A stretch of DNA of 64,000 nt from contig JALKBU010000110.1 of NCBI GenBank assembly GCA_023091735.1, forward strand, positions 17,402 to 81,401, written 5' to 3'. The DNA is from Trichomonas tenax. Lineage: Eukaryota; Parabasalia; Trichomonadida; Trichomonadidae. Shown here piece by piece: positions 34,722 through 44,157 of the stretch (the stretch's first letter is position 1; every line of letters begins with the position of its first letter). The translations under genes and the position numbers were made by a program. A model generated the notes under the pieces. It had not been told where the DNA came from and ran no database searches. It saw nothing but the letters and a program-made list of their open reading frames with translations.

Positions 34722-35540
34722 AAAATGATTTCCGAAATGAACACTTCACAAACAATAAAAAATTGAATTCTTTCTGTTAGCATTAAATAACACTAATATC
34801 AACTTCTTTCAATCAACTAAATTAAATATTAAAAATCATTTTATAGCAAATTGAGCTATTTTTATTTGGTATAGTTATTATTGCATTTTCATGAATCTTT
34901 TGTAAACTTTTTACATCCCAGTTGATTGTTTGATGGTTCTACACTATGCAAAAGCACGACAGTCAATAAGGCCGAGACGAATATAAACTTCAGTCCATGC
35001 TTTAATAAATCTGCAGAGAGCGAGGTCATTCGAAGCGATTTAATTCCGAGATATTCTAATTTTAATTTGAACTTGAATAAAAATCAATATTTTACCGATG
35101 AAATTAGCTTCTATGGCCTACAGATCACCATCTGACGAAAAAAAGCAGGCCTTAAAAACACATTTTCAGATCTCATATTTGAAGTCTTTCATTTTCCCTT
35201 ACAACACCATAACACGTCTGTATTACCCCAAATTAGTGTACACACTTCATGATTTCAATTTTTGTCTTTTAGATGTGAATATCGAAATTCAATTTTGATT
35301 GTTATTCAGTTATTGTCAAAAATTAACCTCACAATCATTAAATACTGTTTATATGTATTTTGTTTTGCTCATTTATTAAACATTTTTCAATGGTGCATTA
35401 AGGATATTCTCAATCACCTAGTGTTAAGACTCTCATCTCACCTATGAGCTCACAGCACCTACTAGCATCTGAAACTAGACGATAAACACACCAACACATT
35501 CTAAACACCACACAGAGCACTGCACAACAAATCAGAACCA
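34722..35540. other. transposon-zone spacer, no gene
   Basis: No frame with protein character. A stretch rich in A and C at 35470-35540 (with ACACACCAACACATTC) is unlike the surrounding AT-rich DNA and may be part of a degraded element ending at the repeat copy at 35541. Confidence 0.4.
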
Positions 35541-35619
35541 CCTTATTTATTACTGACAATTGCCATGTAAAATGTTAAGGTTATTGATAAGGCGACAGTC
35601 CATGGAGCAGTAGAGTTCT
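35541..35619 (+). repeat. 79-bp direct repeat, copy B
   Basis: Near-identical partner of 33721-33799, same orientation, 1820 bases away. Beyond it the two copies diverge at once. Between the copies lie the RT remnant and the 125-codon fragment. Confidence 0.75.
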
Positions 35620-35760
35620 GCCCAAGATGTTTGGGATTTAGTTCATACATTGTAAACTATATGTATCGATACCTGCTACATAATGGAAAGTATACCTTTG
35701 GATAATATCTTTACAAATTATTTCTTTGTGAGTGAACATCGAGAATTACCTAAAATTTTT

Positions 35761-35811
35761 TTGACGTGTAAATAAAATTGTGTCATGTAAAATTAAAAAT
35801 TGACTCAAAAT
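35761..35811 (+). promoter_or_regulatory. GTCATGTAAA promoter element and initiator of SYF1
   Basis: TTGACGTGTAAAT at 35761 is followed by GTCATGTAAA at 35782-35791. TTGACTCAAAATATG then ends in the start codon at 35812, giving a TCA initiator about 7 bases before the ATG. The arrangement mirrors that before the PROPPIN gene. Confidence 0.6.
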
Positions 35812-38217
35812 ATGACAATAATTTCCATGAATCCTTTTTCAATAATTCAGACGGTAGACCATGTTTTAAATAACATAGAATCAAGAAAAGGAGAACTGCT
35901 GCTGTATTCTAACCCCGAAAGCTTAGTTACGATTGCAGACGAAGAGAAAATTTCATCAGCAAATGAATTATGGAAAATGTATATGGATGCTGTTGGCCCA
36001 AACGCAAGATTTTCTCGTTCTTATAAAATTTGGGTCAATTTTACGGACACACGCTCAGCATATGTTTTAGATCAGCTAAAAAACAACAAAGAACAAATCG
36101 AAGAAGCAAATAAAACATTCGAAAATGCGCTTCTTAACTTATACCTGTGTCCAAGACTTTGGATAAATTACTTCGATTTTTTGGTCAGACAGAAAAAAGT
36201 CACATTACTCCGAAAAACATTCAACAGAGCGTTGCAATCACTGCCTGTAACACAGCACGATAAAATTTGGTCAGCATATTTGCCAATAATTAAAGATTTG
36301 AAATGCATTTCAACAGTTTTTGATGCTTACAAGCGCATTTTAAAGCTCCACCCAGAATACATCGAAGAGGCAGCAAGTTACTTCATATCAAACAATGCCT
36401 ATAAAGAAGCCGCATATTTTCTGAAAATTATCTTGAATGATCCAGACTTTAAATCAGTGAAAGAAAAGCCGAAATACTTCTATTGGTCTAAATTATCCGA
36501 AATTATCATGGCAGATCCATATATTGAAGATGCAGATCAATTATTAAAGAGCGGATGCGAAGACTTTGTTGTTGAAACAGGCAAAGTCTGGAGTACCATC
36601 GCTGACCATTATTCGAGGCTCGGATTGTTTGCTGACACACTTCAAGTTTATGAAGATGCTTTATCGCAAACAAGAACAGCTCACGACTTTGCTGTTGTTT
36701 ACACAAGTGCTACAGAGTTCATGAAGCATGTTATCATCAAAGCACCCGAATTGCGTGAGTTGTTCATGACAAAACTGAATGACTTAATCGACAGACATCC
36801 CATTCTCCTCAATGCCACAGTTTTGCGTGCAGATTCAAATAACGTTCTCGCATGGCTGAACAAGGCACCATTACATCAGGATATTCCATACTATTATCAG
36901 CCAACAAAGTTTTTGGAGTTATGGGAACAAGTTGCAGAGTTATTCGAAGAAGACACAAAGAATGAAATGTTTGTACTTATAGAAGCGATTGAAACGGTCA
37001 AACCACGTTATGCATTTGCTGGAAATGTTTCAGACTTATGGATAGGCTTAGCAAAGCTTTCAAGCAATCCTCAGATGTTGTTTGATATCATTTTATTCAA
37101 TCATGAAAATAACGAAGGCGTATTAACTAATGAAGACTGTGTCAGGATTTATATTTACTATTGCGAATATTTATGTGAAGGGAAGAAGTTTGAAGCTGCT
37201 TTAGATGTAATCAGACGTGCTATTGATAACAGAAAGATCCAAGCAACGATTGGCATGAGCAGGCTGTGGTCATTGGCTTTGGATCTCGAATGGAGTCTTA
37301 GTGGTATTTCTTCGACTCAAGCTTTATTCGAACGCTGCATGAGCTCACCCAGTGTCACTCAGCGTCACGTTATTGCATACGCTGCCTTCCTTAAAGAGTG
37401 TGGCCACCAGGATGACATGTTCAGAGTCTATGAAAGAGGCATTGCTGCAGCAGGATGGCCAGGAAGCGCTCCTTTATGGCTCCGATATCTTGATGAGTTC
37501 GTTGCTGAGTATGGCGGAACAAAGAGAGAAAGAACAAGAGATTTGTTTGAAGAAGCAATCAAAGGTGAGAATTGTCCGTTCTCTCTCCATTTCTATATTT
37601 TATATGCTCGATTCGAAGAAAACTACGGATTGTATTCTCATGCTATGTCTATTTACAGGCGCGCTGCGGAAGCACTTGGTGACACAAGAATCTTTAGTGT
37701 TTGGGTTGCTGCAGCTGTTCGAATCTTTGGTGCAATCAAAGCTCGACAGGTATATGAATACGCAGTATCTAAACTCTCAGGAACAGAGGCATGGCAATGG
37801 TGCATCAAATATGCATCTATGGAGTCCAAACTTGGAGAACACGAACGTGCAAGACGTATTTTCATGCATGGAAGCCAGTTCGCAGATCCAGCGAAGGCTG
37901 CAGAGTTCTGGGATGCTTACGAGCAGTTTGAGAACACACATGGTACGAAGGATACATTCGCAGAGATGCTTTCTCAGAAGAACATTGCTGGACAGAAGTT
38001 CAATAGCTCTGTCCACATGGGTATGAACAACGACGAGATAGACATTGCTGCAATGGATGATGATGCAGAACTCGAAGTTGTCGAGAATGCGAGAAAGTTT
38101 GCTGTGCTCGAGCAGAGAATTCCAAGGACAATCTTCGACGGCGGCATCAACCAGATCTCAACAATCAACCAGCTCTTCTCCAAGAAAGGAAAGAAGGCAA
38201 AGGTAGGCGAGCTGTAA
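35812..38217 (+). CDS. SYF1/XAB2 splicing factor (HAT-repeat protein)
   Basis: An 801-residue protein built of HAT (half-a-TPR) repeats: LWINYFDFLVRQKKVTLLRK, TFNRALQSLPVTQHDKIWSA (XAB2/SYF1 has RTFDRALRALPITQHSRIW here), and GKVWSTIADHYSRLGLFADT. The C-terminal part has ARRIFMHGSQFADP and ends with the basic KKGKKAKVGEL. SYF1 is a core scaffold of the Prp19 (NTC) complex needed for spliceosome activation. Length is close to the usual 800-860. I choose ATG 35812; the upstream in-frame TTG falls inside the promoter element. The gene is intact even though parabasalids have few introns. It ends 83 bases before the convergent WASH-like gene. Confidence 0.9.
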   Translation: MTIISMNPFSIIQTVDHVLNNIESRKGELLLYSNPESLVTIADEEKISSANELWKMYMDAVGPNARFSRSYKIWVNFTDTRSAYVLDQLKNNKEQIEEANKTFENALLNLYLCPRLWINYFDFLVRQKKVTLLRKTFNRALQSLPVTQHDKIWSAYLPIIKDLKCISTVFDAYKRILKLHPEYIEEAASYFISNNAYKEAAYFLKIILNDPDFKSVKEKPKYFYWSKLSEIIMADPYIEDADQLLKSGCEDFVVETGKVWSTIADHYSRLGLFADTLQVYEDALSQTRTAHDFAVVYTSATEFMKHVIIKAPELRELFMTKLNDLIDRHPILLNATVLRADSNNVLAWLNKAPLHQDIPYYYQPTKFLELWEQVAELFEEDTKNEMFVLIEAIETVKPRYAFAGNVSDLWIGLAKLSSNPQMLFDIILFNHENNEGVLTNEDCVRIYIYYCEYLCEGKKFEAALDVIRRAIDNRKIQATIGMSRLWSLALDLEWSLSGISSTQALFERCMSSPSVTQRHVIAYAAFLKECGHQDDMFRVYERGIAAAGWPGSAPLWLRYLDEFVAEYGGTKRERTRDLFEEAIKGENCPFSLHFYILYARFEENYGLYSHAMSIYRRAAEALGDTRIFSVWVAAAVRIFGAIKARQVYEYAVSKLSGTEAWQWCIKYASMESKLGEHERARRIFMHGSQFADPAKAAEFWDAYEQFENTHGTKDTFAEMLSQKNIAGQKFNSSVHMGMNNDEIDIAAMDDDAELEVVENARKFAVLEQRIPRTIFDGGINQISTINQLFSKKGKKAKVGEL

Positions 38218-38300
38218 TCTATATATTATTTGTGTTATGCTATAAATAGTATTTGCTGTACATAAGATATCTACGAATAATAAAGCCGATTTGTTTAGAA

Positions 38301-39725
38301 CTAAGCTTTCCTTCTTGCGGCAAGTTTGGCGGCGAGTTCTGACATCATGTCACCTCCACCACCCATTCTTGGTGGTGGAGCACCACCACCGCCTGCAGCA
38401 GGAGCAGCAGCGGCACCGCCGCTACCACCACCTCCCTGGAAGTTAAGCTTGGGCTCGGGAGGTGTAACTTTCTTAGCTGTCTTCTTTCTAAGTGCAATCA
38501 TAGCCTGAAGGGCATCATCCGTAGGCTTTACGAGGCCGCCAGCTGGAGCAGCAGATGAGCTGCTCGACTTTGAAGGTGGAGGTGGTGGTGGCGGGCCTTT
38601 TGGAGGTGGTGGCGGTGGGGCAGCAGAAGGTGGTGGAGGCGGTGGTGGGGCCGCAGCCTTCGGTGGGGGTGGTGGGGGTGGTGCTGCCTTTGGTGGAGAC
38701 GGTGGGGCAGCTTTTGGAGGTGGAGCAGCAGCAGCTGGCGGTGGAGCGGCTCTTGGTGGTGGTGCAGCAGCCTTTGGTGGAGGTGGAGGTGGGACTCCAG
38801 CAGCTGGTGGGGGTGGGGGTGGGGGTGGTGGAGGTGGTGGAACACCAGGAGGAGGCGCCAAAACAGGTGGCGGAGGTGGTGGAGCAGCTGATGATGGTGG
38901 CGGTGGTGGGGCATCGCCAGTTGATGGTAGCTGGAACGTAGATGGATCGATTGATGGTGGTTGTGATATAGAAGGTGGAATTCCACCTCCTGGAGCAACA
39001 CTTTGTAACATTAATGCCTCATCTTGTGCGTTATCCGTCTCTCCAGCAGCGCCACTTGTGCCGCTTGGAAGGAGCTTGTTGAGCTCATCGTTTGCATCGA
39101 TTGGATCGAATCCGTAGTAATCTGAAAAAGATGTTGCGATTTCGTCCTTTGAAACAGAAGTAACTGGTAAGAAGAAGTCGTTTGTGCGGTTCCAGAAGCT
39201 TGGTTGTGGAACGCCTGGCTCTACTTTCATGATGAGAGGTTTTTGATTTTCGATATTGGGGTCTGCTGTCTCGTCGATGCTTCTTCCGACGCGGGCAACG
39301 ACACCGAGGTTGATTTGAAATTTATTCTTCGGGAAACTAATTGGTAATGGCTTTGAAACTGGAAGAAATTGATCATCGAATTTCGAATTTTCTCTTTGCG
39401 AGGTTGCGAATGAAAGTAATTGTCTACCAGCGTTTGCGCGAATAGCTTGCAAGCTACCATCGACATGTTGAAGTTCTGTTTCCATTTCATTAAGTTTCTG
39501 GCTGGAAGAAACCATGTTCTTCAAGCAGATCTTGGAGAGGAAGACAATAGAACTCTCAATCTGCCTCAAGTCTTCTTCTAAATCGTTTTTCACAGATACA
39601 GTGTTAAACTCCGCGCTATTAAGCAAAAGCTCGCGCTGAGCGTCGCCGTGCTTGTCTATCGTCTGCAGGCGCTCGCTGAAGCGGCTGAGCTTCTCGGAGA
39701 TGGACTCTGTAGGAGGTGCAGTCAT
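38301..39725 (-). CDS. WASH-like proline-rich actin regulator with WH2 motif
   Basis: A 474-residue protein. Residues 1-130 are helical with heptads (DLEEDLRQIESSIVFLSKIC), similar in plan to the WASH homology domain. SFWNRTNDFFLP and FSDYYGFDPIDANDELNKLL follow. From about 250 to 400 it is a long polyproline tract (runs of up to nine prolines) that would recruit profilin-actin. The C-terminus has an ALRKKTAKK basic motif and DMMSELAAKLAARRKA, which resembles the WH2 of WASH proteins (MSDLxxKLxxRRKG). The acidic Arp2/3-binding tail that normally follows is missing: the protein stops right after the WH2-like motif. It could be WASH without the A region or another WASP-family/verprolin-type protein. 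Confidence 0.65.
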   Translation of the reverse strand: MTAPPTESISEKLSRFSERLQTIDKHGDAQRELLLNSAEFNTVSVKNDLEEDLRQIESSIVFLSKICLKNMVSSSQKLNEMETELQHVDGSLQAIRANAGRQLLSFATSQRENSKFDDQFLPVSKPLPISFPKNKFQINLGVVARVGRSIDETADPNIENQKPLIMKVEPGVPQPSFWNRTNDFFLPVTSVSKDEIATSFSDYYGFDPIDANDELNKLLPSGTSGAAGETDNAQDEALMLQSVAPGGGIPPSISQPPSIDPSTFQLPSTGDAPPPPPSSAAPPPPPPVLAPPPGVPPPPPPPPPPPPAAGVPPPPPPKAAAPPPRAAPPPAAAAPPPKAAPPSPPKAAPPPPPPPKAAAPPPPPPPSAAPPPPPPKGPPPPPPPSKSSSSSAAPAGGLVKPTDDALQAMIALRKKTAKKVTPPEPKLNFQGGGGSGGAAAAPAAGGGGAPPPRMGGGGDMMSELAAKLAARRKA

Positions 39726-40304
39726 ATGGAAAAGTGACGAAGAATTTGACGAAAATTCAAATTCGATTTTTCGAATTTTGACTTAATATTTGAGCTTCTT
39801 ATACATTGTCTATTCTATTTTCCGGTAAAAATTGCATTTTTATTTTTCTTTGTCCATATGCCTTATTTCTATGATATCCATATAGCCCATGGTTTAATCT
39901 ACTAATTTCAGTCACAAATTTTGTCATTTTATTAATTATTTGTGGAAAAATATCGATATTTGTCATAACAAGGATAAGTCATGTTACATAACGCCACATC
40001 AGGATATCATAAATACAAAACATATTGAGGAGGTTAAAATCATATGCAAAAACTTCACCATCCTCAAGTGAATCATCCTGGTAATGCTAAAGATTGTATT
40101 ACCATTCTAAATAATGAATTTGAAATCGTATCTGATAAATATTCGCAACAAGCTCAACATAGCATGGCAAAGCCTCTGCGCACATGTGGTTAAATGCACC
40201 GAGCGACAAAAGTATTTTTTGGGAATTTGTCATTTTGTTTTGTAAATTGTTTGTTAATGTCAAAAATAATTTTGGTCCTGTTGACACTTTTGAAAATTTT
40301 CATA
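39726..40304. other. divergent intergenic region
   Basis: Contains GTCA-type elements on both sides: TTTGACGAAAATTC just before the minus-strand gene, and TTTGTCATTTTGTTTTGTAA, AATGTCAAAAAT and TTGACACTTTT within 90 bases of ATG 40305. No other gene. Confidence 0.5.
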
Positions 40305-40838
40305 ATGATTAGCGATCGTAGTTTGAGTCTGGATGATGAAGCCGCACTTTATCAAGCAGTACTCTACACGATATCTACAGAAGAAACAGAAGTATCATTC
40401 ACAACACCAAAACAATCGAAAAATCCACCAAAAGAAAAATCATCTGGTGTTTCAAACTTAATATGCTACAGATGCGGTCAAATTGGGCACATGGCTTCCA
40501 CGTGCAGAGAGGAACTTCCGTCGTTAGAAGAATTAGAAAAACAAAATTCAGATGAAGTCGATAATGTTATAAATGAATTAACTCAAACGCCTGGATACTA
40601 TTCTGATGATATCGGTCCTTACAAAGTAACAATTCCTTCTACTGTTGATCACGCAAAATCATGGAAAAATGGTGTGTTTTGTATTAACTGTGGTCTATTC
40701 GGCCATCAGCATACACACTGTCAGAAGCCTAACTACAGTTTCCTTGCAAAAGAGCTTGGAAAATATTATTCAAATAATTTCACACAGCCAAACAAACCAT
40801 TAGCTGACATAGAAGAATTGTTCGAAGACCTTTGTTAA
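40305..40838 (+). CDS. protein with two CCHC zinc knuckles
   Basis: A 177-residue protein. Two perfect CX2CX4HX4C knuckles: CYRCGQIGHMASTC at residues 54-67 and CINCGLFGHQHTHC at 126-139. Such knuckles bind single-stranded RNA or DNA or act in protein contacts; the small size and acidic termini suggest an RNA-processing adaptor. It is not retroviral Gag-like, since no capsid part is seen. I start at ATG 40305, which follows several GTCA-type elements; an in-frame ATG at 40194 would add a hydrophobic segment that reads like translated promoter. Confidence 0.8.
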   Translation: MISDRSLSLDDEAALYQAVLYTISTEETEVSFTTPKQSKNPPKEKSSGVSNLICYRCGQIGHMASTCREELPSLEELEKQNSDEVDNVINELTQTPGYYSDDIGPYKVTIPSTVDHAKSWKNGVFCINCGLFGHQHTHCQKPNYSFLAKELGKYYSNNFTQPNKPLADIEELFEDLC

Positions 40839-41356
40839 TTATATTGTTTTTGTTTTCTTGTAAATACTAATTGTTATATTTTCCTAAATAATACCATTTA
40901 AACAGTCAGTAGGGACTACTGGGTTGCTTTTTCAGTAGACAAGGTTTATGGGGAAAATCCTTAGAAAAGGATATTCTAGCTCAAAACAAAAAATATTCAA
41001 CGTATTTTGTTAGAGTTGTAGCCTTAACAAACTAGTTATATCATTTTCAGAAATATTTAAGCATGATAAAGAAATAAAATATATATGATGTCGAATATCA
41101 AATTAAAATCAAAAATTTAATTTTATAACTATAGCCTTGGTAATCATAGTACATCATTTATGTAAATATTCAAGCATATCAATGATATCAAATATGTATG
41201 ATGTCGCTAATAAAAATTATCAAATTTTGGAATATGTTCCGAATGCATGTTTTCGCAGTGAAAATAGCCATCATATCATTAGATTAAACTGGTAATGCAA
41301 TAAAAAGAGAACTCAATGTCAGGCCAAAATTTTTTTGTGGCCCTTCTCAAAATCTA
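40839..41356. other. intergenic, no gene
   Basis: Contains CAGTAGGGACTACTGG near 40904, a small palindrome that resembles an isolated Tc1/mariner terminus but without a partner. The final bases (CCTTCTCAAAATCTA before ATG 41357) look like the initiator of the eIF3i gene. Confidence 0.45.
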
Positions 41357-42418
41357 ATGGAAGGATTCATCTCTAATCTCCGCGGCCAAAACTCGTCCGG
41401 AGCCATCTTCCAGCCAGGCGAGCGCTCTTGCACCCACGCGTGCATCAACAGCGCCGGCGACCTCTTATTCGTCGCCTCCGACAAATCTGTTTTCGGCTAC
41501 AATCTTATGACCGAAACAAACTTCAATATTTACAGTGGACACGAAGGTGCCATCGTTGACCTCGATATCGAGCCAGAAGGCAACCGCATTGTCTCTGTTG
41601 GTAACTCAATGCATATTATCATCCACAACATCGAATCAGGCGCTATAAGCTACGACATCGACACTAAAAAGTTACACGCTGCTTGCTGCTTCGGTCCACG
41701 CAACATGAACTACCTCGCCGTCGTTACTTCAAAGCAGATGAAGCAGGACATCGTTCTCTCCGGATACCACATTCGCGATAAAATTCAGGAAGTCACAAAC
41801 ATCTGGAACTACAAGTTCGACACAGTCGTCAATACAATCAGATGGCCAACAACAGATACAATCATCGCTGGCGACAACGCTGGTGTTATCCACATCCTTG
41901 AGTTCACAGGAAAGGATCAGATCCAGCTTAAGCACCAGATCAACGCCCATAGAGGTTCTATCAACTATATCACATTATCATGGGACAACTACTTCTTCGC
42001 TACAGCTTCTTCAGATACAACAGTTTCTTTGTGGGTTCTTCCACGTAGCGCAAAAGAACAAATCGAGAAAGTTGGAACTTACAACCATTCTTTCCAGGTT
42101 TCCTGCGCTGCTATCTCCCCAATTGCTCCACACATCGTTCTCGCTTCTACAGCAGAGCACGCTGATGTCGCTAGAACAAGCTTCGGCTCAACAGATTTCA
42201 CTATTAACTTCTTCCACACAATCTTCCAGGAGGAATTTGCTTCGATGAAGGTCCACAAGTCTCCAGTCAACTGGATTGGTTTCACACCAGATGGCATGAA
42301 CCTCGTCACAACTTGCGCAGAAGGTACATTTCAAGTTATCCGTCTCGCGGCTGACTACTCTCGTTTCATCTCCGACCACATCAACGAGCTTAAGGAGATC
42401 GAAAACCAGGCTGAGTAA
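41357..42418 (+). CDS. translation initiation factor eIF3 subunit i
   Basis: A 353-residue WD40 propeller. The C-terminal blades match eIF3i distinctively: AEHADVARTSFGSTDFTINF, FFHTIFQEEFASMKVHKSPV (human [20 protein letters not shown]) and IGFTPDGMNLVTTCAEGTFQ. GHEGAIVDLDIEPEGNRIVS and AHRGSINYITLSWDNYFFAT are regular WD blades. It acts in the cytosol as part of eIF3, promoting 43S assembly and scanning. Codon use is biased (CTC, ATC, GTC), fitting high expression. Length is slightly above the usual 325. Only this eIF3 subunit is in the window. Confidence 0.88.
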   Translation: MEGFISNLRGQNSSGAIFQPGERSCTHACINSAGDLLFVASDKSVFGYNLMTETNFNIYSGHEGAIVDLDIEPEGNRIVSVGNSMHIIIHNIESGAISYDIDTKKLHAACCFGPRNMNYLAVVTSKQMKQDIVLSGYHIRDKIQEVTNIWNYKFDTVVNTIRWPTTDTIIAGDNAGVIHILEFTGKDQIQLKHQINAHRGSINYITLSWDNYFFATASSDTTVSLWVLPRSAKEQIEKVGTYNHSFQVSCAAISPIAPHIVLASTAEHADVARTSFGSTDFTINFFHTIFQEEFASMKVHKSPVNWIGFTPDGMNLVTTCAEGTFQVIRLAADYSRFISDHINELKEIENQAE

Positions 42419-43062
42419 GTTTGTTATTCGTTTTAATATTAAATAGAAAATATTTGAGCTAAATATTCAACAAAACTGTTCCATCTCTATTTATTTTATC
42501 AAGAAACCAGACATTCTGTAAATTGAAACCACACCTATATCTTTAAATATAATTAAAACTAATGTTAAACGATTTTAAATGGTATGAAATAATGTGTGCA
42601 TTACACGTATTTCAGATCATAGTTTTTATCAAGTTTGATTTAAAATAAAAATCAATCCTATAAACATATAGTTTTCTGATGTTTTTATTCATTATTTTGA
42701 TTAAAATCATAAAATATAATATTTTGCATTATTTTAAAGTTGAAAATATTGTTTTTTCATCGTGACAATCAGCTTTTAACCACTTTTTATAATTTCTTAA
42801 ACGTTTTACCTTATATATTAATTCCGATTTTATCATTGTATATCACAATGTGCTTATCCTCATAAGGAGGATAGTTAACAGTGTGAATAAGAGGCTCAAA
42901 ATTTTAATCTAAATTTTTGCACTTATCATAGCATGAATATTATCATGTGCACACATCATATATTTGAGCGGATAACTAATCTTTCAATGGATTCTTCAGA
43001 TGTTAATGCAATAGGACATTGATGCTTATCTCATAATTTATTGTCAAATATTTTGTCATTTT
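42419..43062. other. intergenic, no gene
   Basis: AT-rich with no coding relic seen. Confidence 0.5.
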
Positions 43063-43103
43063 GTCATGTAAAACATTATGACAAAAATTGACCGTTTAAA
43101 AAC
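43063..43103 (+). promoter_or_regulatory. GTCATGTAAA promoter element
   Basis: GTCATGTAAA at 43063-43072 is preceded by TTTTGTCATTT and TTGTCAAATATT within 25 bases and followed by ATTGACCGTTT, 15-20 bases before ATG 43104. This is the same compact arrangement as before SYF1 and PROPPIN. Confidence 0.55.
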
Positions 43104-43958
43104 ATGCAAGGAATCGCAACACAGCTTCAGGACGGAATAAATCAAGGAACAGAGCTCCTCAATGATATCTCAAAGAATGTTGGCAACGATTATATGTCTC
43201 AATTCGAACAAGTTGTCACAGAATATGTCGATTTATATACAAAATCACAATTATACGAAACATTGCAGCAAGATTCAATTATAGAAGCATTCAAAAAGCC
43301 TGAGCTTGATCATGCAATGAAAACTAAGGAAAATATCGAAAAAGAAATCCAAAAATACAGAAATGAACGTGAAAATTGCGGAATTCAGTCACAAGATGAG
43401 CTTCAAAAGCTTTTGAGAGAATCTAGATCAGTTTTAAAACAATTAAGCGAGAAAATTCCACAATCAAACACAACAGATTATAATAAAGTCATTGAAATAA
43501 TGGATAAAGAGATCAAAGATTTGAAGAAAACATCAGAGGCATACGAATGGTACGAAAGTGCCTATGCAAAGCTTTCTGAATTCACTCAAATTGAAATTAT
43601 AGCTGAAAGAAAGTACAAGCTCAAGAAGAGATATGTTTTGGATGTATATCCAACAAGCGTTGAGTTAGAAAACAAAGAAGTTTTTGTATCTGATATTTCA
43701 CCAGCAGAAGATACAATTGGATGCTGTATTGCACAGGTTATGGATCGCCTCAATGCATATGAGGCAGTCGCTGCAGCAGCAGCAAAATTAGGCTGGGTTT
43801 GCCAATCAATTCGTGATTCTCCATTTGCTTTGCTTACAGCACAAAACAGAGCATCAGTTCAAGTTCCACTCTTTGGAAACAACTTGAACACATTAATTCC
43901 AGTTGATAACATTTCATCAACTGATTTCCAAATGATGCAAAAGCAATGGAGACTTTAA
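43104..43958 (+). CDS. unrecognised 284-residue protein: coiled coil plus C-terminal globular domain
   Basis: Residues 1-180 are helical and coiled-coil-like (KTKENIEKEIQKYRNE, IMDKEIKDLKKTSEAY). Residues 185-284 look like a compact alpha/beta domain (KRYVLDVYPTSVELENKEVF, then a helix DRLNAYEAVAAAAAKLGW and VPLFGNNLNTLIPVDN). A coiled coil followed by a small mixed domain is the layout of kinetochore Spc24/Spc25 and other RWD proteins, but I see no diagnostic motif and offer this only as a possibility. No membrane segment. Promoter and TAA stop look intact. Confidence 0.7.
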   Translation: MQGIATQLQDGINQGTELLNDISKNVGNDYMSQFEQVVTEYVDLYTKSQLYETLQQDSIIEAFKKPELDHAMKTKENIEKEIQKYRNERENCGIQSQDELQKLLRESRSVLKQLSEKIPQSNTTDYNKVIEIMDKEIKDLKKTSEAYEWYESAYAKLSEFTQIEIIAERKYKLKKRYVLDVYPTSVELENKEVFVSDISPAEDTIGCCIAQVMDRLNAYEAVAAAAAKLGWVCQSIRDSPFALLTAQNRASVQVPLFGNNLNTLIPVDNISSTDFQMMQKQWRL

Positions 43959-44157
43959 TTTTATATAATATTCTTGTTTTCTTGTTATAAATATCTAATG
44001 TTTGTTTAAATCATATCAATCCGTAATTATTTTTTTTTTGAAATTCTTCATATTATCAATCTAAACAATAATTTGAAGCCAATCAATTGTTAGATCCAAA
44101 TAGATTATGCTATTCAAGTCTATTGTTGAAATATAATAAGATTTTACTAAGAATAGT

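Noticed and set aside
38528..39001. Long frames in the proline-rich region on both strands
   Set aside because: They are shadows of the GGTGG/CCACC-rich codons of the WASH-like gene; translations are His/Leu- or Val/Glu-repetitive.
40904..40925. Mariner-like terminus (CAGTAGGGACTACTGG)
   Set aside because: No inverse partner was found within several kilobases, so it cannot be called an element.
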